Source of the DNA: Porphyromonadaceae bacterium
GTDB lineage: Bacteria > Bacteroidota > Bacteroidia > Bacteroidales > Dysgonomonadaceae
Assembly (NCBI GenBank): GCA_022840285.1
Contig: JALHIE010000043.1
Coordinates: 1-18,619 of the forward strand
DNA length: 18,619 bases
Reading direction: 5' to 3'
The notes beneath the pieces were generated by a model, which made no database searches, was not told the origin of the DNA, and saw nothing but the letters and a program-made list of their open reading frames with translations. Position 1 is the stretch's first letter. Every line of letters starts with the position of its first letter. The position numbers and the translations under genes were made by a program. This document shows, piece by piece, positions 1-7,043 of the stretch.

Positions 1-627
1 TGTGGGATGCCGTTTTACATCCGACAGTTTTTTTTCCACGTAGAGCGCTCCCAGCGTTACGCCCTGATAGATTTTCACGTTGTCGCCTATTTCGGCAGTT
101 TCACCAATCACAATCCCCGTACCGTGATCCAGAAACAGATTCTTGCCGATCTTTGCGGCCGGGTGGATATCGATTCCGACTTTTGAATGGGCATATTCAC
201 CAAAAAGGCGCGGGACAAGAGGCACACCCAACACATGCAGTTCGTGCGCCATCCGGTAAATACTCAGCGCAAAAAAACCGGGATAAGTGATGATCACCTC
301 TTCCAGTGACTTGGCTGCAGGGTCGTTTTTGAGGTAGCATTTTGCATCTTCGTACAAAAGATCCTGGATTTCAGGGAACCGGCTGAAGAATTTATACACA
401 GCTTCGTCTGCAAACGGCTGATCCCTCAGGCGGGCAATGTTTACACTCAATTCCCTGGCACAGCCCCTTAGCTTTTCGTGAATATCACCCATATCAATCC
501 GTTCGCAGACAGGGAACATTTGCGAAAAGAGCGTTTTAACCACCTCTTCCAGCTTGCACTTGTCAATGGGGATTTGTACGGGCAACGGTTGAAACTTATT
601 GATAAGTTCAAAAGTCTTTTTTATCAT
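1..627 (-). CDS. cysE: Serine O-acetyltransferase, N-terminal 209 residues (runs off the left edge)
   Basis: It makes O-acetylserine from serine and acetyl-CoA, the committing step of cysteine synthesis, in the cytoplasm. I translated it by hand from ATG at 627. The first part is helical, as expected for the SAT N-terminal domain. The left-handed beta-helix follows, with the signatures HPAAKIGKNLFLDHGTG, VIGETAEIGDNV and QGVTLGAL. The Asp-His pair of the active site is D167-H168. The visible part ends at KRHPT, where family members go on into the last helix coils. Bacteroidales homologues are about 300 residues, so roughly a third is missing only because the window ends. The start is supported by an A/T-rich, SD-less 5' region typical of the phylum. 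A cysteine-codon leader ORF lies upstream (717-758), so expression is probably tuned to cysteine supply. The family is certain; the regulation is inferred. Confidence 0.95.
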   Translation of the reverse strand, partial: MIKKTFELINKFQPLPVQIPIDKCKLEEVVKTLFSQMFPVCERIDMGDIHEKLRGCARELSVNIARLRDQPFADEAVYKFFSRFPEIQDLLYEDAKCYLKNDPAAKSLEEVIITYPGFFALSIYRMAHELHVLGVPLVPRLFGEYAHSKVGIDIHPAAKIGKNLFLDHGTGIVIGETAEIGDNVKIYQGVTLGALYVEKKLSDVKRHPT

Positions 628-675
628 AAAAGGAGTTTTTTTAAATGAATAATTAATATTTGTTTGCTGAAAAGG

Positions 676-723
676 AACAGAGGAAAAGCCCTTGTTAATC
701 TGCGGGGAGATGGTGATCAACAA
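676..723 (-). promoter_or_regulatory. Competing stem-loops of a putative cysteine attenuator in the cysE leader
   Basis: In the minus-strand transcript, UUGUUGAUC (723-715) can pair with GAUUAACAA (700-692) over 9 bp with one G-U pair and a 14-nt loop. The 5' arm covers the last Cys codons and the stop of the leader peptide. A second hairpin pairs AACAAGG (696-690) with CCUCUGUU (683-676), with one bulged C and a 6-nt loop. The two share 692-696, so only one can form at a time. A ribosome stalled on the Cys codons would cover the first 5' arm and favour the second hairpin. The second hairpin is followed only by CCUUUUC, a poor U-tract, so a classical intrinsic terminator is not evident. The loop of the first hairpin is C-rich, which would suit Rho-dependent control. 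The pairings are seen in the sequence; the mechanism is inferred. Confidence 0.5.
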
Positions 724-758
724 CAGCAACAACAAATATGCATTCGCTTTTTATTCAT
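717..758 (-). CDS. Poly-cysteine leader peptide upstream of cysE (13 aa)
   Basis: ATG at 758 opens a 14-codon ORF reading MNKKRMHICCCCC then TGA. Five consecutive Cys codons (TGT TGT TGC TGT TGT) lie directly before the stop. The start follows a run of A (CTAAAAAA) and lies about 14 nt after the transcription start expected from the -7 box at 786-779. The next gene on the same strand is cysE, 89 bp downstream. Ribosome stalling on a run of codons for the pathway's end product is the hallmark of amino-acid attenuation, and poly-cysteine leader ORFs are known from mycobacteria. The whole run derives from a (TTG)n-like stretch. A chance microsatellite therefore has to be considered, but only one of its three frames gives Cys, and that is the frame with the start and stop. 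Confidence 0.75.
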   Translation of the reverse strand: MNKKRMHICCCCC

Positions 759-778
759 TTTTTTAGGTTAGGAAGTAG

Positions 779-786
779 CAAAGATA
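779..786 (-). promoter_or_regulatory. Bacteroidota-type -7 box of the leader-cysE transcript
   Basis: The minus strand reads TATCTTTG here, an exact TAnnTTTG match. The -33 element about 20 bp upstream is weak (GGTG rather than TTTG). The expected transcription start is near 772, which leaves a short 5' region before the leader ATG at 758. From here to 905 I see only A/T-rich sequence, with no gene and no convincing terminator for the gene ending at 906. Confidence 0.55.
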
Positions 787-905
787 TAACTTATTTGAAA
801 TGAAAACACCCATATTTGTTGTTTTGTTCATTTTTATTCCTAAAAAAATAACATTTAATAAAAAACCCGCTCTTTGGAAATAAATATGAACCGTTGCAGG
901 TTGTT

Positions 906-2842
906 TTATTTTACATTTTTAATTCTTTCGATCAGTTCGTCACCCAACGCTTTTTTATCTTCAATGTGCTTAAGGGTAGTAACTACGAACGGATTTTTAT
1001 CGAAAGCTCCACGAACATACTCAAAGTCCATGGCCTGGTCCTGTATGTTCCCATCGGAACCGAATCCGGTTTTGAAAGACAACGAAAACTCTTTCTTCGC
1101 ATCGTTGTAAATCATTTCATCAAGTTTCACTACCGATGTTTTCCATTTTTCTACAATAGCGACAATGTCTTCAGCCGTTATCGTCGCGGGAGTTAAGTTA
1201 TAGAACTCCTGAATTTTCTCCCATGCCCACGTCCACTCCAAGGTGTAGTACTGCTCATGAAGCTGTTTAAAAACGTTGTTGATCTCTTTCAGCTTCGTAA
1301 TTTCACCACTTTCAATCTGACAGAGCAGGTGATCGATCTCCGATTTCGGAGCAATCAGCCCGGAAATGTCCACCCATTCGCCCGAACCAACCGTTGTATC
1401 CGGTTTCAATCTATTCCTGATCTCTTCGTTTGAAGCAAAACGGATATTTTCGAGCCTCTTTATGATGGAGTTTCCCAAAAATTTATGAATGACAATTTCG
1501 TACAGTTCCAGCCCCTTTTTCAGGGCAGTATTCTTTATGATACAACTCTGATAGGTGTAGATTTCGGAGGTTTCGCCTGCCGTTGCCTGCAAATTCTTTA
1601 AAATGTTTACTCCGGCAAATACTTTCTGGATGGTATAGGGGCTCAACAGGTTAAAATTAATAAAATCGAGCTTGTCGGGATCTTTTCTCCTGTCCCGTTC
1701 AGGCCATTTTTTGGCATCACGGATGGTGCCTACACTTCTCAGGTTTATGGCCGGGGCCAGGTGCGTGGCGTTGTTGTTTTCCACCAAATAGGAGAAAGGC
1801 AAATTCGATGTATCCGAATGCTGATAGTGCCGGCCTAAGATCAGGGAGAAAGGGCCCACTTTTGCCGGCCAGAGCACATAGGAATTACTCGTTGTCTTAG
1901 CGCCGCGCTCAATGATTCCCTGATGAATGGGCCCCAGCTTGTACATGTGGTTGCTTTGATTGGATCCCGATCCGGCGTTCATAAACGAGAACATACCGGC
2001 TATGAGCAATGTGGACTTATGGTGGGTTACCGTATAAGGCCCGGCAAAAAGGGCGCAGGCTTCGCCGTTCTCTCCCTGGCAATTGCTGAAATAAAGCAGC
2101 GGGAAACAATACATCCGCCATCGATCCGAGAACCCGAAGAGATAATAAAATCCTCGGCAATGACGTTCCTGCCAACATAGACGGGTGCCTGTTTGTTGCT
2201 GTTGATGCTGCCGTTTTTCAGCTTCATGGCGCCGGTAATCTTGCAAAAGCTGCCGATCCTCACGTTTTTAATGTATCCCACGTTCACAATCATGGCATCG
2301 TTTCCTATGCTTCCCATATCCGAAGCATGTTTTCCGGCGTAATAATCGACCATCGCCTTCATGCGCTTGATCAGGTTCGGCCGATGCCTGTAAAGCGAAT
2401 ACACATAAGCGAAATGAGCGGATAGTTTATCGTGGATATGCACTTCGCGCCCTCCCGACTCGTTCAATACATTTACTTCCGTCCCGTTTCCGAAAGCTGT
2501 TTTAGCGTCGACCAGAATAACGTCCACGTTTTGTATGAAGCAACCATCACCGATGATGTAATTGGCTATGTAGTTTTGAATGTTCTCTATTACCACATTG
2601 TCGCCTATCTCACAATTGTGGAGAACAGCGTTGTTGATACAGGAGTGTTTTTTTAATCCTCCTGCCAGCTCAAATTCTTTATCCAACACGCCTATTTTTA
2701 TCTTTCCCGAAAACCGGGTATTCTTAACATAGCGGGGGTCAAACCCGACACTCACTTTTACCAGTGCCCAGTCGGCGCATTCACAGTTCTGGCTTTGAAG
2801 CCGTTCAATCTCTTGTGGTGTTAAACTCCTTAGTTCCTGCAT
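906..2842 (-). pseudogene. DUF4954-type beta-helix protein, broken by an inferred ~52-nt deletion
   Basis: Two overlapping frames make up one gene. Residues 1 to about 248 come from ATG at 2842 (start MQELRSLTPQEIERL). The rest reads in another frame from about 2096 to the stop at 906. Both halves look like the DUF4954 family of Bacteroidales, whose members carry hexapeptide-type left-handed beta-helix repeats resembling sugar-nucleotide transferases and are about 660 residues long. Characteristic stretches are GDNVVIENIQNYIANY, SNCQGENGEACALFAGP, FSFMNAGSGSNQSNHMYKLG and SVGTIRDAKKWPERDRRKD. At 2096/2097 the codons for Arg-Cys run straight into Leu-Tyr-Phe-Ser-Asn-Cys, skipping about 17 residues that the family normally has. 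A 52-nt loss explains both the gap and the frame change and would restore 662 residues. No function is known. It is a separate unit, with a terminator and a -7 box just upstream. Confidence 0.8.
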
Positions 2843-2859
2843 GACTATAATTTTTGCAA

Positions 2860-2867
2860 CAAAAATA
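2860..2867 (-). promoter_or_regulatory. -7 box for the DUF4954-type gene
   Basis: The minus strand reads TATTTTTG, matching TAnnTTTG, 17 bp before the ATG at 2842. It abuts the U-tract of the terminator of the upstream operon. No good -33 TTTG is visible, because that position falls inside the terminator hairpin. Confidence 0.4.
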
Positions 2868-2868
2868 T

Positions 2869-2905
2869 AAAAAAACCCGTATACCGCTCACGACGACATA
2901 CGGGT
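2869..2905 (-). terminator. Rho-independent terminator after recA and the 44-aa gene
   Basis: The minus strand has a perfect 8-bp stem, ACCCGTAT (2905-2898) with ATACGGGT (2882-2875), and a 15-nt loop. A run of six T (2874-2869) follows. It lies 18 bp after the stop of the small membrane protein gene, which marks the end of the bcp-recA transcript. Confidence 0.8.
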
Positions 2906-2923
2906 ATGAAAGTTGTTTAGCGA

Positions 2924-3058
2924 TCAGCCCAACAGAGCCTTAAAAGCTTCGTAGACGAGGAAAGCAGGCCATACAATTGCTTTCAGAAAACCCAGTACTC
3001 CCATCCAGAAAGTGGCAGCAGTTGAGATGTACCAGACGGCCGCTCCTTTGCGGTACAA
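2924..3058 (-). CDS. Small hydrophobic membrane protein, 44 aa, TTG start
   Basis: I found this gene by translating the gap after recA. Reading from TTG at 3058 it begins MYRKGAAVWYISTAATFW, continues MGVLGFLKAIVWPAFLVYEA and ends in FKALLG then TGA. It has a basic N-terminus and one or two hydrophobic stretches rich in Trp and aromatic residues, so a membrane location is likely. An in-frame TAA lies two codons before the TTG, so TTG is the only start that keeps the conserved-looking N-terminus. The next ATG is at residue 20. It lies 40 bp after recA and 18 bp before a strong terminator, so it belongs to the recA transcript. I do not know its function. Two neighbouring genes carry deletions, so a lost ATG just upstream cannot be excluded. 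Confidence 0.6.
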   Translation of the reverse strand: MYRKGAAVWYISTAATFWMGVLGFLKAIVWPAFLVYEAFKALLG

Positions 3059-3098
3059 CGTTTATCCAATGCAAGAAGGAGTGGGATCTGAAAAGGAC

Positions 3099-4005
3099 CT
3101 ATTTTTTCTCTTTCAACGCTTCAAAGATCAGCTTTTCGAGTTCGTCCGCCAACTCGGGATTATCCTTGATAACCGCTTTTGTGGCGTCGCGCCCCTGAGC
3201 CAGTTTCGAGTCGTTGTAGCTGTACCACGATCCGCTCTTTTTAATCACGTTCAGTTCAGCACCCAAGTCCACAATTTCTCCTTCGCGTGAGATTCCCTCA
3301 CCGCCGTGGACTTCATCGCCATCTTTTAACTGGCCTATCCGGCGGATATCCAAACGAACCGAGGCATAGAATTTCAAGGCATTACCTCCTGTGGTAGTTT
3401 CGGGATTGCCGAACATCACTCCGATTTTCTCCCTTAGCTGATTGATAAAAACACAGGTTGTATTTGTCTTCCCTATCGTTGAAGTGAGTTTACGCAACGC
3501 TTGAGACATCAGCCGGGCCTGCAGCCCTACGTTCGAATCGCCCATATCGCCTTCAATCTCTTTCTTGGGGGTAAGCGCCGCCACAGAGTCAATCACAACA
3601 ATATCCACTGCCGATGAACGAATCAACTGCTCGGCAATCTCCAACGCCTCTTCGCCGCTGCTGGGTTGAGAGATAAGCAAGTTATCGGTATCTACTCCCA
3701 GTTTTTCGGCATAAAACCGGTCGAAAGCATGCTCTGCATCGATGAAAGCAGCTACACCGCCTGCCTTTTGTGCTTCGGCAATGGCGTGAATGGCCAACGT
3801 GGTTTTTCCCGACACGCGGATATCCGCCAACGCCGAGGGCGGCATTCAATCCTATCGAACCTGTTGGAATAACCGACACTTCTTCTACTTTTTCCTCGCC
3901 CATCTTCATGATCGAACCCTTTCCATAGGTTTTCTCTATCTTATCCATCGCCGCACGAAGCGCTTTGAGTTTCTCACTGTTTTGTGGGGTTTCTTTTTCT
4001 GCCAT
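3099..4005 (-). pseudogene. recA: RecA recombinase, disrupted: ~32-nt deletion removes half of Walker A
   Basis: RecA forms filaments on ssDNA for strand exchange and for SOS co-protease activity. The start MAEKETPQNSEKLKALRAAM is at ATG 4005, not at the upstream in-frame ATG 4077 inside the bcp 3' end. The first 64 residues (to GSIGLNAALGVGGYPR) are in one frame. The rest, from SGKTTLAIHAIAEA through FIDAEHAFD, VVIDSVAALTPK and FINQLREKIG to the stop at 3099, is in another. RecA proteins have GRIIEIYGPESSGKT here. The sequence goes from GYPR plus one base directly into SGKT, which loses GRIIEIYGPES, with GPES being the first half of the P-loop. The loss is about 32 nt, and undoing it restores a 312-residue protein of normal Bacteroidales size. 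As written, no active RecA can be made. True mutation and assembly error are both possible. It lies 68 bp downstream of bcp. Confidence 0.9.
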
Positions 4006-4073
4006 AATATATTTTCGTTTTTTTATTATTTGTTTCTTGTCTGCCGCTCGAGGCGAAGCATAAACTTTTCTTC

Positions 4074-4532
4074 TCACAGATTCAATATCTGCTCTGCATG
4101 GTTTTTTGTATCCACACTTCTTCCCTCTATGATGCGGCGGATAGTGCCGGTTTCATCGATTAGAAACGTAGTGCGGACTGTACCCATATAGGTTTTGCCG
4201 TAATTTTTCTTTTCCTGCCAAACACCGAATTCCTGAACCAGCTTTTTATCCACGTCGGCAATCAACGGGAAAGGCAAGTCAAATTTTTCGATGAATTTCC
4301 GATGCGAATCCTCACTGTCTACACTCACGCCTACAACTGCATAACCGGCTTTTTTCAAATCCTGGTATCCGTCCCGCAGGCTGCAGGCCTGTGCCGTACA
4401 TCCGGGCGTGTTATCTTTCGGATAGAAATAAAGTGCCAGTTTCTTTCCTGCAAAATCGGTTGATTTCACTGTTTTCCCGTCCTGACCGGTACCCAATATT
4501 TCGGGAATTTTGTCTCCAATCTGTAGTGCCAT
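4074..4532 (-). CDS. bcp: Thioredoxin-dependent thiol peroxidase (bacterioferritin comigratory protein, PrxQ type)
   Basis: It reduces H2O2 and organic hydroperoxides with electrons from thioredoxin, in the cytoplasm. The 152 residues span a full peroxiredoxin domain. The active-site loop is YPKDNTPGCTAQACSLRD, with peroxidatic Cys45 and a second cysteine, Cys50, five residues on, the PrxQ arrangement that forms an intramolecular disulfide. GVSVDSEDSHRKF and GTVRTTFLIDETGTI complete the family pattern. It is complete and of normal length. A -7 box lies upstream at 4568-4561, and recA follows after 68 bp with no terminator between, so bcp probably leads the recA transcript. Confidence 0.96.
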   Translation of the reverse strand: MALQIGDKIPEILGTGQDGKTVKSTDFAGKKLALYFYPKDNTPGCTAQACSLRDGYQDLKKAGYAVVGVSVDSEDSHRKFIEKFDLPFPLIADVDKKLVQEFGVWQEKKNYGKTYMGTVRTTFLIDETGTIRRIIEGRSVDTKNHAEQILNL

Positions 4533-4560
4533 AATTTTTCTTTTTTTGTGGTAGAGAGAT

Positions 4561-4568
4561 CAAAGATA
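4561..4568 (-). promoter_or_regulatory. -7 box for bcp-recA
   Basis: The minus strand reads TATCTTTG, an exact TAnnTTTG match, 28 bp before the bcp ATG. The -33 element is not convincing. It lies in the 89-bp gap after dprA, so bcp and recA can be transcribed independently of dprA. Confidence 0.5.
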
Positions 4569-4621
4569 GTGTTTTTTTAAATAGGAAAGGATTACATTCC
4601 TCAATAGGATACGGGAAAAAT

Positions 4622-5731
4622 TCACGCCAATTTATAGACTCCTCCCGGCAAGGCTTTTACCACGTTCTTCATTTCAAGTTCGAGCAACGCAAAGAACAAC
4701 TCCGAAACCGGAAGATTAAGTTCGATACCCAACATGTTCACATGCATGGATTCAACCCCGCTGAGTGCACGAAAGACTTTCTCTTCCGTTTCATTCAGGT
4801 CCGGAAACAACTCTTTTTGTACGGGTTGTTTCGGTGTTGCAGCGGTATCCCACCCCATCTGCTCGATAAAGGCAGCGGTCTTTTGCATCAATACGGCTTT
4901 GTTGGAAGCAATTAAGGCGTTACATCCCGATGACCGGATATCGGTTGTCCTTCCGGGAACGGCAAATACTTCGCGGTGGTAGGAATTGGCAATCTCTGCG
5001 GTAATGAGCGATCCGCCTTTTTCTCCCGATTCTACCACAACCACGGCATCCGCCATTCCGGCAACGATACGGTTCCGTTTTACAAAATTGAACCTGTCGG
5101 GTTCCGTTCCACTCGGAAATTCAGTAACCCATGCACCCTTTTCCAGCATCTCGATGGCCGTTTTCCGGTGAACGGACGGATAGATCCTATCCAGGCCGTG
5201 TGCCAGCACCGCAACCGTTGAAACATTGTTTTGCAATGATGCACGATGCGCACAGACATCGATCCCGTATGCCAGCCCACTTACGGCAAGCATATCGGGA
5301 AAAAGTCCAGACAACTCCCGGACAAAATTCTGGCAAAACTCCAGTCCGTATCTTGTAGCGTTGCGTGTACCTATGATGCTCACCGCTCTTGGCACATTAA
5401 GATCGGCACTCCCTTTGACATAGAGCAAAACAGGCGCATCAACGCAGTTAGTCAACCGGACAGGATAATCGTGTTGCGTATAAAAAAGTGGCTCAATGTT
5501 GTTTTTTTCAATAAATGACAGCTCTTTTTCGGCTTTCCTCAGTACTTCCGGATTACGAACCTCATCAACCAACCGCCGCGATATACCCGGTATTTTCTCC
5601 AAGTTCCCGATTTTCTCGTTAAATATGGCTTCCTCATCACCCACAGCACCCATCAGGTTACGTGCGTGCACGGCTCCCACACCCGGAATACAGGTTAACG
5701 CGATCTGATATAGGGTTTTGCCGGTCATCAT
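4622..5731 (-). CDS. dprA: DNA-processing protein DprA (Smf)
   Basis: DprA binds incoming ssDNA and loads RecA on it during natural transformation. The 369 residues show an N-terminal helix-hairpin-helix-like part (LTCIPGVGAVHARNLM). The Rossmann-type DprA core follows, with SIIGTRNATRYG, AVSGLAYGIDVCAHRASL, FVKRNRIVAGMADAVVVV, GSLITAEIANSYHREVFAVPG and SGCNALIA. A C-terminal winged-helix-like part (about 310-369) completes it. It is full length. Two adjacent ATGs (5731 and 5728) could start it. It follows the thioesterase gene by 60 bp and probably shares its promoter at 6208-6239. Many Bacteroidota carry dprA without proven competence, so its presence alone does not show transformation. Confidence 0.96.
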   Translation of the reverse strand: MMTGKTLYQIALTCIPGVGAVHARNLMGAVGDEEAIFNEKIGNLEKIPGISRRLVDEVRNPEVLRKAEKELSFIEKNNIEPLFYTQHDYPVRLTNCVDAPVLLYVKGSADLNVPRAVSIIGTRNATRYGLEFCQNFVRELSGLFPDMLAVSGLAYGIDVCAHRASLQNNVSTVAVLAHGLDRIYPSVHRKTAIEMLEKGAWVTEFPSGTEPDRFNFVKRNRIVAGMADAVVVVESGEKGGSLITAEIANSYHREVFAVPGRTTDIRSSGCNALIASNKAVLMQKTAAFIEQMGWDTAATPKQPVQKELFPDLNETEEKVFRALSGVESMHVNMLGIELNLPVSELFFALLELEMKNVVKALPGGVYKLA

Positions 5732-5791
5732 GAGGCTTGAGACTTAAGGTATTATTACTCAATCAATTGTATTGATTTTTTATTTCTTGTT

Positions 5792-6175
5792 TTAAATAAA
5801 CTCCTTAAACGCTTCATCGAACACTCCGGGCTGCGAAAGCTTGCCGTTCACCAGGTTGACCACTTCGATCGTTGCCCGGGCACAAAGAACATTATCGGAT
5901 TGACGAACAATCTCCTGATGAAAAATATATCTCACACCTATCCTCTCCAGCCGTGAAACCGTACAAATAAACGGAGCCTTGTACCGGATTTCCACACGGG
6001 ACACTACAGCATCAATCCCTTGTTTATGAAGCTGGTGAAAATTCAACCCCACCTTCTCCAGAAACTCATGACGTGTTACCTCAAAATAGTGTTGATAGTT
6101 TGCATTGTTGACGTGACCTTGCGTATCACACTCATAATCACGAACTTTCATTGTATATGTAAAAACAGGATCCAT
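5792..6175 (-). CDS. Acyl-CoA thioesterase, hotdog fold (4HBT / YbgC-like)
   Basis: It is a 127-residue single hotdog domain that is expected to hydrolyse an acyl-CoA or acyl-ACP thioester in the cytoplasm. The active-site strand and helix read YECDTQGHVNNANYQHYFE, with the likely catalytic Asp17 and the GHVNN motif of the 4-hydroxybenzoyl-CoA thioesterase group. The start MDPVFTYTMKVRDYE fits the family; a second ATG lies eight codons in. The natural substrate cannot be read from the sequence. A well-formed promoter precedes it, and dprA follows in the same direction. Confidence 0.88.
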   Translation of the reverse strand: MDPVFTYTMKVRDYECDTQGHVNNANYQHYFEVTRHEFLEKVGLNFHQLHKQGIDAVVSRVEIRYKAPFICTVSRLERIGVRYIFHQEIVRQSDNVLCARATIEVVNLVNGKLSQPGVFDEAFKEFI

Positions 6176-6207
6176 AGAAAACGTACTTAGGCTTAAGTCA
6201 TAATTGC

Positions 6208-6239
6208 AAAATTACGAAATTCCAGCATACGCATCAAGG
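6208..6239 (-). promoter_or_regulatory. Promoter for the thioesterase-dprA unit
   Basis: The minus strand has TTG at 6238-6236 and TAATTTTG at 6215-6208, separated by 20 bp, which matches the Bacteroidota -33/-7 pattern. The -7 box ends 32 bp before the thioesterase ATG at 6175. Confidence 0.6.
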
Positions 6240-6274
6240 CAATATCCGGCAAAAACCCCTTAAAAGCGGATCTT

Positions 6275-6295
6275 CGTCACGGTTGAACCGTGACG
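6275..6295. repeat. 21-bp near-perfect palindrome spanning the stop codon of the lipoprotein gene
   Basis: The two 10-base arms CGTCACGGTT and AACCGTGACG surround a single central base. The palindrome includes the last four sense codons and the TGA of the gene ending at 6277. As RNA it can fold into an 8-bp GC-rich stem with a 5-nt loop. No U-tract follows directly. It may be a transcript 3'-end stabiliser, part of a weak terminator, or a protein-binding site. Confidence 0.7.
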
Positions 6296-7023
6296 GTTAT
6301 TCTGTCAGCTATTTTTAGCGCGGTGGACAATGTGTTCAGATCGTCGTACAGTTCCCCGTCCTTACCCGAATAATGGCTGTGTCCGACCGGATTCAAACCT
6401 ACTTCCTCCCGGATGTTCGTGTCTATTTTGGCCATATAAACCAGTGCCGGCTGGCTCGACGTCTTGTATTCGTTATCGTCGGGAAACTTGTTGTTTGTCC
6501 AGTGTTCGTTCCAATCCCACGATTGGTTCAGTTCCAGAAACAACGTGTATGTGCCGCTCAACGGCTTATCGGTATTAAGATAAAAAACAAAAGAGGACGA
6601 CGGAGTAGCTCCCGTGTAAGCATCGGGGACAGGTTTTTGCGGGGTTGGCAGCAGCGTCCCAATATCATTTCTTATGTTTCGTTGGTGGGTCCAATAAGGA
6701 AGAGCTGCCGGTCGCTGAATCTCGCCTGCCATCCATCGTCCGGCTTCGCGGCTCACATGTTTAAAAACACCCGTTCCGATGCTTTCGGAAACATAAAGCG
6801 TTTGCAAAAAGTTGCCTTCGGAATCGGCTAACCAGATAGCAAAAAGCGGGTGATTATGCTCTTTCCCTTTCTCAAATTTTAACGTGATAAGGCTTCCCCC
6901 GTTTTTTTTTCCGTATGTGAATTCCTGAACTTGTCCGGGTTCTTTTTTTATCGAAACGCAGGAAATAAGAGCAATCGCAAAAAAAGTCACAAGCAACGGA
7001 CGGGTATTTCTTGTTGGATTCAT
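6277..7023 (-). CDS. Putative lipoprotein, DUF2271-like
   Basis: The 248-residue protein starts with a signal peptide ending in a lipobox-like ALISC, with Cys22 as the likely lipidated residue, so it is probably anchored in an envelope membrane facing the periplasm. The body has features I associate with DUF2271 proteins: HPLFAIWLADSEGNFLQTLY near residue 60, DAYTGATPSSSF near 135 and GTYTLFLELNQSWDWNEHW near 160. The resemblance is by eye and the family assignment is tentative. It begins 20 bp after the TonB-dependent receptor gene, so the two are almost surely co-transcribed and may work on the same ligand. DUF2271 proteins are often linked to iron or flavin functions, but nothing here fixes a substrate. 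Confidence 0.65.
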   Translation of the reverse strand: MNPTRNTRPLLVTFFAIALISCVSIKKEPGQVQEFTYGKKNGGSLITLKFEKGKEHNHPLFAIWLADSEGNFLQTLYVSESIGTGVFKHVSREAGRWMAGEIQRPAALPYWTHQRNIRNDIGTLLPTPQKPVPDAYTGATPSSSFVFYLNTDKPLSGTYTLFLELNQSWDWNEHWTNNKFPDDNEYKTSSQPALVYMAKIDTNIREEVGLNPVGHSHYSGKDGELYDDLNTLSTALKIADRITVTVQP

Positions 7024-7043
7024 CGTTTTACCGTGTTTAAAGT

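Noticed and set aside
717..736. A (CAA)n-like microsatellite as a mere simple repeat
   Set aside because: It is interrupted by CAG, lies exactly in the frame of a short ORF with start and stop, and sits between a promoter box and cysE. The leader-peptide reading explains more.
4006..4077. Extended RecA start at ATG 4077
   Set aside because: The extra residues overlap the 3' end of bcp and do not resemble RecA. MAEKET at 4005 is the normal start.
5761..5782. AATCAA-TTGTA-TTGATT hairpin followed by T-run, looking like a plus-strand terminator
   Set aside because: The stem is only 6 bp and A/T-rich, and no plus-strand gene lies upstream. On the minus strand, where the genes are, no U-tract follows.
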